Source: a virus. From it: 33,593 bases of DNA. Every line of letters starts with the position of its first letter. Positions within the stretch are counted from its first letter, which is position 1. Of the stretch, positions 1 to 5,788 are shown piece after piece. The notes under the pieces are model-generated. The model saw nothing but the letters and a program-made list of their open reading frames with translations, ran no database searches and was not told the DNA's origin. A program made the position numbers and the translations under genes. The stretch covers positions 1-33,593 of the IMG/VR virus record IMGVR_UViG_3300023174_000021. The stretch is one strand, 5' to 3'.

Positions 1-47
1 AAACCTCCTCTTATTTCTTTAGTAAAATTAAATATAGAGTCTTTCAT
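1..47 (-). CDS. Partial 5' copy of the 82-aa early gene (duplicate of 33506-33552)
   Basis: The first 47 bases hold only the start codon (complement of CAT at 45-47) and the first codons of the minus-strand gene that is complete at 33304-33552. This is a consequence of the 88-bp terminal repeat and not a second gene. In the circular map the gene begins at 47 and continues through the join. Confidence 0.85.
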   Translation of the reverse strand, partial: MKDSIFNFTKEIRGG

Positions 48-88
48 CTTAGTCTTAGCTCCTTGTCGAAGATCTTAGTCTTAGCTCT
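1..88. repeat. Terminal direct repeat, left copy
   Basis: These 88 bases are identical to the last 88 bases of the window (33506-33593). The sequence therefore closes into a circle of 33,505 bp, or the virion DNA has a short terminal redundancy. P22-like terminase and portal genes make headful packaging of a circularly permuted genome likely, in which case the repeat is simply assembly overlap. The repeat contains the start codon of the gene at 33304-33552 and two copies of the TCTTAGTCTTAG origin repeat. The contig break therefore falls inside a repetitive array, whose true copy number could be larger than shown. Confidence 0.95.
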
Positions 89-125
89 CTTAGTCTTAGA
101 TCTTAGTCTTAGATCTTAGTCTTAG
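47..125. repeat. TCTTAGTCTTAG iteron array (13-mer-like, candidate unwinding element)
   Basis: Exact copies of TCTTAGTCTTAG start at 47, 73, 88, 101 and 114. The last three are spaced exactly 13 bp apart, so the unit around 99-126 reads GATCTTAGTCTTA, with GATC at the junctions. The length, the GATC start and the position beside a DnaA-box cluster recall the 13-mer repeats of the E. coli oriC unwinding region. That resemblance is by eye, and no duplex stability was computed. An alternative is that the repeats are iterons bound by an unrecognised phage protein, such as the neighbouring 82-aa product. Confidence 0.75.
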
Positions 126-156
126 ATCTCTACGCGCACGCGTATATGAAGAAAAG

Positions 157-222
157 TTATCCACAGGGTTATCCACAGGGTTATCCACAGGTTTGGGGGT
201 AGTTATCCACAGGTTATCCACA
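157..222 (+). promoter_or_regulatory. Cluster of five consensus DnaA boxes
   Basis: TTATCCACA, the high-affinity DnaA box consensus, occurs exactly at 157-165, 169-177, 181-189, 203-211 and 214-222. All copies are in the same orientation and each is followed by G. The first three are spaced 12 bp start to start, the last pair 11 bp, with a 22-bp step between the groups, so most boxes fall on nearly the same helical face. I noticed no other copy of this 9-mer elsewhere in the window by eye. Confidence 0.9.
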
Positions 223-224
223 GG

Positions 225-392
225 TCAGCCTGGGGTGCTTTTGAGCGATTTTTCGTACTCTCTTTTGATTTCTTTTACGATCTCCTTTTCAGCTTTTGTA
301 TAATCTCTGACGGGTTTTCCATTCAAATCCATCAGTCTGTAGGGCATCCGTTCCAACCGTCTTTGGGCTTCTAAATTTGCCTTTTTACTCAT
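225..392 (-). CDS. Small charged protein, 55 aa, downstream of rusA
   Basis: The start ATG (392) overlaps the stop of the RusA gene as ATGA, so the two are translationally coupled. The product is highly charged and lysine/arginine/glutamate-rich, and its second half (KAEKEIVKEIKREYEK) looks alpha-helical. No known domain is recognised. It ends directly before the DnaA-box cluster, which puts it at the edge of the origin. Its role is unknown; a small DNA-associated accessory protein is possible but unsupported. The open frame, coupling and lack of a better frame on either strand support it as a real gene. Confidence 0.7.
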   Translation of the reverse strand: MSKKANLEAQRRLERMPYRLMDLNGKPVRDYTKAEKEIVKEIKREYEKSLKSTPG

Positions 393-811
393 TTAAGATT
401 CTCTGCCAGCCAGACCGTGACGCTGCCCTCTTGAGCATATTTCTTGTTGACTTTTAAGTGCGTGACCTGGGCATCGTCCTCGTAAACCACGCCGTTCATT
501 CCATCCAGCACGGTCTTGGCAATGTTGTCGACGTCTGGTCGTGATGGGTATACATCGCCGTCTAACGCTGTCTGGCGCTTTGCTTTTGACCAGCTCAGGG
601 GAATGCTCATCGTCGCTTCGATCATGACTCTCAACGGCGTCTTAAGTGGCTCTCTGCCGGCCATTGCTTCAGCAGCTCGAGCTGCGATTAGCGCTTCGTA
701 CTCTCGAGTAACAGCCGGTGTGTAGCTACGGGGCTTGCCGCCCTGCGTGCTGAACCGTGGTCTGCCCTTGCCGACTGGTGGCCCAGGGATAACAAACTGA
801 AGGGTAAACAT
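389..811 (-). CDS. rusA: RusA-family Holliday junction resolvase
   Basis: At 140 aa it is slightly longer than E. coli RusA (120 aa). RusA-type enzymes are dimeric, metal-dependent endonucleases that cut four-way junctions. The N-terminal IPGPPVGKGRPRF stretch (about residues 8-20) and the core RPDVDNIAKTVLDGMNG (91-107) match the family. The expected catalytic acids are at D93, D95, D103 and D112/D113, with K99. A GGAG ribosome-binding site lies just upstream of the ATG. In this phage it probably resolves recombination or replication branches so that concatemers can be packaged. It is transcribed divergently from the Exo/ERF operon across a shared control region. Confidence 0.93.
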   Translation of the reverse strand: MFTLQFVIPGPPVGKGRPRFSTQGGKPRSYTPAVTREYEALIAARAAEAMAGREPLKTPLRVMIEATMSIPLSWSKAKRQTALDGDVYPSRPDVDNIAKTVLDGMNGVVYEDDAQVTHLKVNKKYAQEGSVTVWLAENLK

Positions 812-987
812 CTGATCTCCGAGTGGGAACGGCAGATGATGCCCGAAGTCGATGTGCTTGTGGAGAAAATTTGTATTAGGGTTTGTCCCTAGAAAAAAAG
901 TTGCTTTACCCCCTTGTCAAGGTTGTCAACCATCTGTACAGTTCAACTCATGCGCTGCACGTCGTGGCGCACAACCGGAGGCCCAAA
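812..987. promoter_or_regulatory. Divergent control region between rusA and the recombination operon
   Basis: The stretch between the rusA start (811) and the plus-strand gene at 988 holds no convincing gene. It contains four short palindromes: TAGGG-TTTGT-CCCTA (877-891), CCTTG-T-CAAGG (912-922), GGTTG-T-CAACC (921-931) and CTGTACAG (934-941). The last three run almost end to end across a predicted promoter. Minus-strand TTGACA hexamers at 924-929 and 915-920 come from the same palindromes and could serve rusA, although I see no good -10 at the right distance. The arrangement suggests an operator for a repressor or activator controlling both directions. Confidence 0.6.
914..942 (+). promoter_or_regulatory. 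Candidate sigma70-type promoter for the recombination operon
   Basis: A -35-like TTGTCA (914-919) is separated by exactly 17 bp from a -10-like TACAGT (937-942). The match is 5/6 and 4/6 to the E. coli consensus. It points at the plus-strand genes starting at 988. The palindromes at 912-922, 921-931 and 934-941 cover both hexamers, so a bound regulator would be expected to occlude RNA polymerase. It was found by inspection only. Confidence 0.5.
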
Positions 988-1167
988 ATGGCTGACTTTC
1001 AGATTCTCCCCTTCTCCTTCAACGACACCAACGTGGTGTTTGTCGCTAACACTCCTGCAGCAAAAGCGCGGATTTGGGGTGGTGTCTCGGTCAACATTCG
1101 TAAGTCTGCAGCGCCAGACTTCACGGAAGCCCTTGAAGCAGATGGTTTCATTGTTGAAACCAAGTAA
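988..1167 (+). CDS. Hypothetical protein, 59 aa
   Basis: ATG at 988 follows a clear GGAGG site (977-981) with 6-nt spacing, so this start is preferred over the in-frame TTG at 883 that would lie inside the promoter. The product begins MADFQILPFSF and is a compact mixed alpha/beta-looking protein with no recognised motif. It is the first gene of the plus-strand recombination operon and is followed by a very stable hairpin (1175-1190). Function unknown. Confidence 0.75.
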   Translation: MADFQILPFSFNDTNVVFVANTPAAKARIWGGVSVNIRKSAAPDFTEALEADGFIVETK

Positions 1168-1174
1168 ATCAATC

Positions 1175-1190
1175 GGGGGCTTCGGCCCCC
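1175..1190 (+). other. UUCG-tetraloop hairpin in the early mRNA
   Basis: GGGGGC-TTCG-GCCCCC forms a perfect 6-bp GC stem closed by a C(UUCG)G tetraloop, which is known to be exceptionally stable. It sits between two genes and ends 4 nt before the AAGGAG ribosome-binding site (1195-1200) of the next one. No T-run follows on either strand, so it is not a classical terminator. An mRNA-stability element, pausing site or partial attenuator is more likely. Confidence 0.7.
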
Positions 1191-1205
1191 AACCAAGGAG
1201 TCCAA

Positions 1206-1379
1206 ATGAAAATCATATTCACCAAAAAAGAAATTGAGGAAATCATCCTCGCTCACGTACACCGTGAGGTTTACGAAGAATTTTCCAGCGAAATGCGATT
1301 CGACCGCTACGACGATGAAAATTTTGTCACCATCAAATCAGTCGAACCAACCCCCGAGGAGCCAAGCAATGAGACCTGA
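1206..1379 (+). CDS. Hypothetical acidic protein, 57 aa
   Basis: ATG at 1206 follows AAGGAG (1195-1200) with 5-nt spacing. The product (start MKIIFTKKEIEEIIL) is strongly acidic toward its C-terminus (EPTPEEPSNET). Its first half is predicted by eye to be helical. Its 3' end overlaps the next start at 1369 in another frame. No family is recognised. Position between the operon promoter and the exonuclease suggests co-expression with the recombination functions. Confidence 0.75.
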   Translation: MKIIFTKKEIEEIILAHVHREVYEEFSSEMRFDRYDDENFVTIKSVEPTPEEPSNET

Positions 1380-1476
1380 AGACCACGATTCCAACTTAAC
1401 TATCGCGCTGGCATCTCTTGCCGTTGGCGCCATGTCCGCAATCTGCTTGTTTCTTGCACTTTCTGGAGGTCTGTAA
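1369..1476 (+). CDS. Very small single-pass membrane protein, 35 aa
   Basis: ATG at 1369 is preceded by GAGGAG and overlaps the end of the upstream gene. The stop overlaps the exonuclease start as TAATG, so translation is probably coupled. After a short polar N-terminus (MRPEDHDSN) almost the whole remainder (residues 10-35) is hydrophobic, compatible with one transmembrane helix. No family is recognised. Because it is tiny and its sequence also contains the ribosome-binding site (GGAGGT) for the next gene, it could be partly a leader for coupling. Confidence 0.6.
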   Translation: MRPEDHDSNLTIALASLAVGAMSAICLFLALSGGL

Positions 1477-2432
1477 TGGTCGGCAAAGTAACCCCCAACA
1501 CGATGCTGTCAGCATCCCGCGTCCCTGCCCTTCTGGGCCACTCAAAGTACGAGACGCCTAATAAGGTACTGGAGAGCGTTTTGAACGCGCTACAGGACGT
1601 AGAAACGCCGTTTGAAGCCAACGAAGCAATGCACTGGGGCAATATGCTGGAGATCCCGATCCTGCTTGAAGCGTCGGGACGTTTGGGATTGTCCAACGTA
1701 GTGCTTGACCATCCGAAAGCGTACTTTCACCCGGACGCGCCAATTGCTTGTTCCCTTGACGGGAACGGTGACGGTAATGGCCTGGTTGTCAAAGACAATC
1801 CCGATGCCGGCGTATACGTTGTCGGCGCCGAATCAATCACGCTTGACGGTGTTGGCGTGCTCGAAGCCAAGCTGACCTCAAACTATCCCGAAGACTATCC
1901 AGCGCTGAGCCGGGGACCGCTCCAGCTCCAAGCGCAGATGGACATTACCGGCGCCAAATGGGGAGCTGTTTGCGTGCTTTATCAAGGCATCGAGCTGCGG
2001 ATCTTTTTGTTTGCGCCCCATGAGGAAACGCAAGCGCTGATCCGCAAGAAAGCGTTTGAACTGGAATCAAAAATCACGCATTGGTCCGAAACCGGCGAGG
2101 TTGAATGGTACGACCCGGCCACTCCCGAGGAGTACGGCCAGAAATGGCCTGGCGATCCAAACCTTGACTCTGTTGATCTGGGCGATTGGGGAGCAACGCT
2201 GGCCGAGCGGATTGTCAAAGCCAAGCAGGAAATCAAAACGCTTGAAACCACAATCGCCGACAGCGAGAAAGAACTTAAGGAAATGCTTGGCAACGCAACC
2301 AAAGCGCACGCCGAGGAGTTTTTAATTTCCTGGCCGATCCGTAACTACCAAGCGCAACCTGCAAAGACTGTACCCGCTAAACCAGCGTATTCCATCCGTC
2401 AAGATTCTGTGACCGTAAAGGTGAAGAAATGA
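1476..2432 (+). CDS. YqaJ/lambda-exonuclease-like recombination nuclease
   Basis: This 318-aa protein belongs to the PD-(D/E)xK exonuclease group that resects double-stranded DNA 5' to 3' to give single strands for annealing. Visible features are HWGNMLE (E59, motif I-like), CSLDG (D95), VLEAKL (E130, K132: the ExK pair) and PLQLQAQM (148-155, the QxxxY/Q motif of the family). The C-terminal third is predominantly helical (about 235-275, coiled-coil-like). A GGAGGT site precedes the ATG. Its stop overlaps the ERF start by four bases, the standard exonuclease plus annealase pairing of Red-like systems. Confidence 0.88.
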   Translation: MVGKVTPNTMLSASRVPALLGHSKYETPNKVLESVLNALQDVETPFEANEAMHWGNMLEIPILLEASGRLGLSNVVLDHPKAYFHPDAPIACSLDGNGDGNGLVVKDNPDAGVYVVGAESITLDGVGVLEAKLTSNYPEDYPALSRGPLQLQAQMDITGAKWGAVCVLYQGIELRIFLFAPHEETQALIRKKAFELESKITHWSETGEVEWYDPATPEEYGQKWPGDPNLDSVDLGDWGATLAERIVKAKQEIKTLETTIADSEKELKEMLGNATKAHAEEFLISWPIRNYQAQPAKTVPAKPAYSIRQDSVTVKVKK

Positions 2433-3217
2433 ACGTCTACAAAAAACTGACCCAAGCCAGGTTAAAGCTGCTGTCGGCAGAAATGAAAAAGTCTGGCCAC
2501 AACAAGTTTGCTGGCTATCACTATTTTGAGCTGGGAGACTTTATCCCTGCGATCCACAAGATATTCGACGAGCTTGGATTGTGCGGTGTTTTTACCTTTG
2601 AGCATTCAAACGCAACGCTGACGATCCACGACACCGATGGTAGTGGCTCGATTGTGTTCTCAAGCCCTGTCGTCTCTGCGACCAAAGTCGAAAAAGACGG
2701 GACGCAAAAACCAGAGTCGATTCAAGACATGGGTGGGAAGCACACGTACTTCAGGCGCTACCTTTGGCTAATGGCTCTTGAGATCACCGAGCATGACTCA
2801 ATTGACGCCGGTGACAACGCAGATCGCAGACAAGACAAGCCAGAAGGCAAGCCTGCAAACCCTCTGGATTCGGTAGCACCCAAAGCGCTGCCAAAGCCCT
2901 CTGAGCCGCCGCCAGACGTGATTGAGTTTGAGGATGGCGCTGGTGGCACTTGGGCGTTGCGCGTCCCTAACGAAGCCAAGCCACGCTCAATGTCTGCTGA
3001 TGAAGCCGCATGGGTTGTGGAGTTCAATGCGCTGGCTGACGCCGTGATGAAAGCCGGCAAAGTGCCGCCGGCAGATCGCATCTCCAAGCTGAAGTTGCTG
3101 CGTACATCAAATGACGCTGAGATTGCCCGACTGTCGATAGTAGAGCGTGCGAGGTTTCTTCAGACATTCTCGGCACGAATCGGCGCACTTGATGCGCTGA
3201 TGAAAGCAGCCGCATGA
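2429..3217 (+). CDS. erf: ERF-family single-strand annealing protein
   Basis: The 262-aa product resembles ERF proteins (P22 Erf family), which bind single-stranded DNA and anneal complementary strands. The N-terminal domain (1-128) has the characteristic GHNKFAGYHYFELGDFIP segment (23-40) and the GGKHTYFRRYLWLMALEI segment (102-119). A proline-rich linker (about 140-165, with PKPSEPPPD) leads to a second helical domain. It overlaps the exonuclease by ATGA and the next gene by ATGA. It probably works with the exonuclease in genome circularisation, concatemer formation and recombination with resident prophages. Confidence 0.9.
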   Translation: MNVYKKLTQARLKLLSAEMKKSGHNKFAGYHYFELGDFIPAIHKIFDELGLCGVFTFEHSNATLTIHDTDGSGSIVFSSPVVSATKVEKDGTQKPESIQDMGGKHTYFRRYLWLMALEITEHDSIDAGDNADRRQDKPEGKPANPLDSVAPKALPKPSEPPPDVIEFEDGAGGTWALRVPNEAKPRSMSADEAAWVVEFNALADAVMKAGKVPPADRISKLKLLRTSNDAEIARLSIVERARFLQTFSARIGALDALMKAAA

Positions 3218-3432
3218 GTATGGCTCAGATCCGATTATTGGACGCAATCGGTGGTCTGGAGAAGTCACTAGGCCGGTTGCCGTCCATGAATGAAATAGCA
3301 CGGGTTCTGGGCTGTAGCCCCCAGAACGTACACAAGATGATCAAACGAATGAGGAGCAAGAATGAAACAATGTCCACCCTGCCACGGCAATTGCAATCAG
3401 GGACGAAACTGTCCAAGGAGAAACAGCAATGA
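3214..3432 (+). CDS. Small helix-turn-helix protein, 72 aa
   Basis: Residues about 20-45 (GRLPSMNEIARVLGCSPQNV) form a clear helix-turn-helix resembling winged-helix or sigma-region DNA-binding segments of the LexA N-terminal type. The C-terminal tail is basic and polar. Its start overlaps the ERF stop (ATGA) and its stop overlaps the next start, so it is co-translated with the recombination genes. It is a reasonable candidate for the regulator that binds the palindromes at 877-941, since it would be expressed from that promoter, but this is inference. Confidence 0.7.
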   Translation: MSMAQIRLLDAIGGLEKSLGRLPSMNEIARVLGCSPQNVHKMIKRMRSKNETMSTLPRQLQSGTKLSKEKQQ

Positions 3433-3617
3433 AAGTCTGGGTTGATCCACCAGAAGGATGGCGCTACGGGTTTCCCAAGGTCTGGGATACCGAGCTGCAC
3501 GACAATATGCTGCACTGGTTAGATGACCGCGGTTACCCGCCGGAGCTGCGAGACCAATACGGGGAATATTTCTTTGTCCGGCAATGGTCCGTCAAAGACG
3601 ATTCGTTTGGAATTTAG
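3429..3617 (+). CDS. Hypothetical protein, 62 aa
   Basis: Last gene of the plus-strand operon, coupled to the HTH gene by an ATGA overlap. The product is rich in aromatic residues (several W and Y, motif WVDPPEGWRYGFPKVW near the N-terminus) and acidic. Short proteins of this kind are common in phage early regions, but I cannot assign a role. Its TAG stop (3615-3617) overlaps the TAA stop of the convergent metallophosphoesterase gene. Confidence 0.75.
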   Translation: MKVWVDPPEGWRYGFPKVWDTELHDNMLHWLDDRGYPPELRDQYGEYFFVRQWSVKDDSFGI

Positions 3618-4600
3618 AGCGCAGACACGTCGATAATCTGGCCGCGGAAGTCCAGCATTCCCTCGGCGTGTTTGATCGCTAATTCAGGAAACAAGAGCCG
3701 GGAATCTCGGAATGTGAGCACGGAAAAACCGGAACGCCAGTTAACCGGATTGTCCTCAAGGTAGTCGTTGAACTGCTTGCCATCAATGTCTGCCAACGTC
3801 CCAGTGTCAACGCCATAACGGTTTCCACGGTAATCACTGTACGGCGTGCATTTCAACGAATGCAGGTGGCCAGTAACGATGCTGATGCCGCTGCCCATCG
3901 TGTTTGTGTGCGTAGCGTGAATGCCGTTTTTGTAACGGTGCTTGACCACCACTTCATCTGTCAGCCAACAGCTCCAGCACGGATGCCACGCTGGGAAATG
4001 GTCTTTCAATGAGAAGCCGGCAACACCCTCATAGCCTGGTGTGTTCGCTGCTAAAAAATTCTCAAATCGAGAGTCATGGTTGCCTAGTGGCCAAATAAGC
4101 TGGACGTTGTGGCGTGCTGCTTTGGCAACCGCCTCAATCTCTGCCAGAGCCACTTGGCAAGCATTTAGCTCCTCCTTGACGCTTGGCTGTTGCGTCCAGC
4201 CAATGCGCGGAAACCGGCTGATTGAGGCCCCGTCAAAGGCATCGCCGTTGTTGATCACAGCGTAGGGCTTGAGTTGGCTGATTGCCCACAGCAATCCTTT
4301 AAACGCGGTGGTACGCAGTCCTGGCCAGAAGTGTGCATCGCTGAATACGATCACCACTCCATCGGTGATGCCGGCCTGGTGCCGAGCTTTTGTCAGATGA
4401 TGCGTTTGAAGATGCTCAAACGCTTTAGCGCTTGGTGCTGTTGCTTCAAGTTGAATCTTGAGCTTGGCTTCTAATCGCCGTCGATTTTGATGCGCCCATC
4501 TTTCGGTGAAGCCAAAAAACTGAGCGACTTTAGATGCGCTCTTTAATCGGGTCCAGGCTCCGAGAAAATCTTCATCGGTAACCTTTTGCTTTCCCTTCAT
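3614..4600 (-). CDS. Calcineurin-like metallophosphoesterase
   Basis: The 328-aa product has the ordered metal-binding motifs of the superfamily: SDAHFW (D88, H90), NGDAFDG (118-124), GNHD (173-176), HATH (228-231) and GHLH (244-247). These coordinate two metal ions for phosphoester hydrolysis. About 60 N-terminal residues form an extra helical, HTH-like segment (SASKVAQFFGFTERWAHQNR), suggesting DNA contact. It is the last gene of the late minus-strand block, after the lysis genes. Substrate cannot be deduced; a nuclease or a nucleotide phosphatase are both possible. A perfect inverted repeat lies immediately upstream of its start. Confidence 0.85.
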   Translation of the reverse strand: MKGKQKVTDEDFLGAWTRLKSASKVAQFFGFTERWAHQNRRRLEAKLKIQLEATAPSAKAFEHLQTHHLTKARHQAGITDGVVIVFSDAHFWPGLRTTAFKGLLWAISQLKPYAVINNGDAFDGASISRFPRIGWTQQPSVKEELNACQVALAEIEAVAKAARHNVQLIWPLGNHDSRFENFLAANTPGYEGVAGFSLKDHFPAWHPCWSCWLTDEVVVKHRYKNGIHATHTNTMGSGISIVTGHLHSLKCTPYSDYRGNRYGVDTGTLADIDGKQFNDYLEDNPVNWRSGFSVLTFRDSRLLFPELAIKHAEGMLDFRGQIIDVSAL

Positions 4601-4602
4601 TT

Positions 4603-4632
4603 TTTAGCACCATTTGTTGCGTTGGTGCTAAA
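4603..4632. repeat. Perfect inverted repeat upstream of the metallophosphoesterase gene
   Basis: TTTAGCACCA (4603-4612) and TGGTGCTAAA (4623-4632) are perfect 10-bp arms separated by a 10-nt loop. The near arm ends two bases from the minus-strand start codon. In the mRNA it would hide the translation start region, which has no strong ribosome-binding site. As DNA it could be an operator. Neither strand has a T-run after the stem, so a terminator is unlikely. The rest of the 73-nt gap to 4673 shows nothing else convincing. Confidence 0.75.
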
Positions 4633-4673
4633 TACCACGCCAAGATTACGCTGTCTAGTGCCAAACGCTTGTT

Positions 4674-5183
4674 TTATATATTTTTTTTCGCGTAGTCTTC
4701 GACAGCGTTAACTCGACGGGTCCAACCCTTGCCGAAGACCGGATAAGCCTTCAATTTTTCAAGAAATCTCAGTCTGAGATCGCAGTAATCTTCAATCAAA
4801 TCTGATGGTTTCTCGCGCTTGACCGCGGCCATCGTAACGGGTCCGATGACACCATCATCATCAACGCCCAGGATGCGCTGCAAGAATACAATCGCTTGCT
4901 TGGGTCCGCTGTTTACTGCTGCATCAAAGACGCAGTAATCCAGACCCGCCGGCAGATCATCGCCCCAGACCTTATTCCAAAAGCGCCCACGATAGAGCGG
5001 CACCACGTCAGAGACGGATAGATCGCGCATACATTGCTCGTCGACACTTTCCCCTGTCCAATCTTCCCAGGTGCGTTTAGTGACGCCGTGGTTTGTCATT
5101 CCACCGGGATCGCTTGGATGGTTGCAGTAGCCACCTTCAAACCCAAGCGTCAGACGCAGCGCGTCTTCGAAGTTGTCTTTCAT
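4674..5183 (-). CDS. Endolysin: GH108 lysozyme-like with peptidoglycan-binding domain
   Basis: This 169-aa protein has the N-terminal hallmark GFEGGYCNHPSDPGG (14-28), with catalytic-type Glu16, and the NHGVT segment of glycoside hydrolase family 108. The second half (about 70-165) matches the associated small peptidoglycan-binding domain (FDAAVNSGPKQA; GVIGPVT). It should cleave the glycan backbone of the cell wall to release progeny. There is no obvious signal peptide, so release to the periplasm probably depends on the holin. Its start overlaps the holin stop as ATGA. The length is typical for the family. Confidence 0.93.
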   Translation of the reverse strand: MKDNFEDALRLTLGFEGGYCNHPSDPGGMTNHGVTKRTWEDWTGESVDEQCMRDLSVSDVVPLYRGRFWNKVWGDDLPAGLDYCVFDAAVNSGPKQAIVFLQRILGVDDDGVIGPVTMAAVKREKPSDLIEDYCDLRLRFLEKLKAYPVFGKGWTRRVNAVEDYAKKNI

Positions 5184-5581
5184 TTAGATGCAACGCCCTG
5201 AACTTTCTCAAAGGTCCGCAGACCGCCAAGCCCAAGCATACCGAACATCAGCTCCCACAAGCTCGCGTCTAACGTCGGCATATCGCCAACTTCAATGCCG
5301 TTCAGTCTTGCAACGTAAGAGCCAATCGGTCGCAGAACGTACTGATACGCAAGCGCCGTGGCGCAGACCCATCCAATCGCCGGACGCCAGCCGGCAACAA
5401 ACAAGCTGCCCGATGCCGCTTCGGTCTTGTTGATCTCGAGCTGGCCGACGATCTTGGCAAGCTCGCCTGATTGCTGAAGCTTTAGCAGCTCAAGCTGAGC
5501 GCTGGCCTGTTGTGCTGGATCTGGCCAGACCCGCTTGATGATTTCACCACCAAGCCCGAGGATCGCATCGATGCCGATCAT
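5180..5581 (-). CDS. Holin, three-TM (GTA_holin_3TM-like) family
   Basis: I choose the ATG at 5581 (MIGIDAILGLGGEIIK), which overlaps the upstream stop as ATGA; the open frame extends further upstream without a better start. The 133-aa protein has an N-terminal amphipathic or hydrophobic stretch, a central GWRPAIGWVCATALAYQYVLRP membrane segment and a C-terminal LMFGMLGLGGLRTFEK hydrophobic segment. The GWRP-type motif is typical of the 3-TM holin family also found beside gene transfer agent lysis genes. It would form the membrane lesion that frees the endolysin. Adjacent gene order supports the call. Confidence 0.85.
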   Translation of the reverse strand: MIGIDAILGLGGEIIKRVWPDPAQQASAQLELLKLQQSGELAKIVGQLEINKTEAASGSLFVAGWRPAIGWVCATALAYQYVLRPIGSYVARLNGIEVGDMPTLDASLWELMFGMLGLGGLRTFEKVQGVASK

Positions 5582-5781
5582 TTGGACCAATGACTGACGA
5601 TCCAGCCGAGCGCTGTACTGGCTCCGCTGATGATTGCCATGCCGAACCAAAACCCGCCCTTGCTTTGATTAGCCAGCTCCAATAATTTCTTGATGTCGGC
5701 TTGCATATCTGCCACTTGCCTTTCCAGCAGATCGACCTTGGCGATTAGCTGACCATATTTGACGGGATCAATATCTGACAT
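5578..5781 (-). CDS. Small membrane protein of the lysis cassette (coiled coil plus one TM), 67 aa
   Basis: ATG at 5781 (MSDIDPVKYG) is preferred to the in-frame TTG two codons upstream. Residues about 10-40 form a heptad-like coiled coil (LIAKVDLLERQVADMQADIKK), followed by a single hydrophobic helix (WFGMAIISGASTALGWIV) near the C-terminus. The layout resembles XhlA-type proteins or small phage antiholins. It overlaps the holin start by four bases. It could be a holin partner, a membrane anchor or a spanin-like component, but the orientation and small size do not match a classical Rz. Confidence 0.7.
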   Translation of the reverse strand: MSDIDPVKYGQLIAKVDLLERQVADMQADIKKLLELANQSKGGFWFGMAIISGASTALGWIVSHWSK

Positions 5782-5788
5782 GATCAAC

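Larger units (their letters stand above)
47..224. other. ori: Putative replication origin (oriC-like)
   Basis: This non-coding stretch lies between the start codon of the early gene at 47 and the stop of a 55-aa gene at 225. In order it holds the 13-mer-like repeats (47-125), the inverted repeat ACGCG-CA-CGCGT (132-143), and five DnaA boxes (157-222). Repeats next to clustered DnaA boxes are the standard architecture of a DnaA-dependent origin (known for bacterial oriC and several plasmids). The genome shows no recognisable initiator, helicase or primase, which fits use of host DnaA. It sits beside the recombination and early genes, where an origin would be expected. Function is inferred. Confidence 0.75.

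Noticed and set aside
157-222. Short regularly spaced repeats resembling a CRISPR array
   Set aside because: The repeated unit is the 9-bp DnaA box with gaps of 2-13 bp; there are no spacers of 25-40 bp and no cas genes.
914-1237. 107-aa frame overlapping the first plus-strand gene
   Set aside because: It begins inside the promoter, lacks a ribosome-binding site and runs through the GC hairpin. The frame at 988-1167 has a clear GGAGG and fits the operon.
4603-4632. Inverted repeat as a terminator for the lysis genes
   Set aside because: Neither strand has a T-run following the stem, and it overlaps the next gene's start region.
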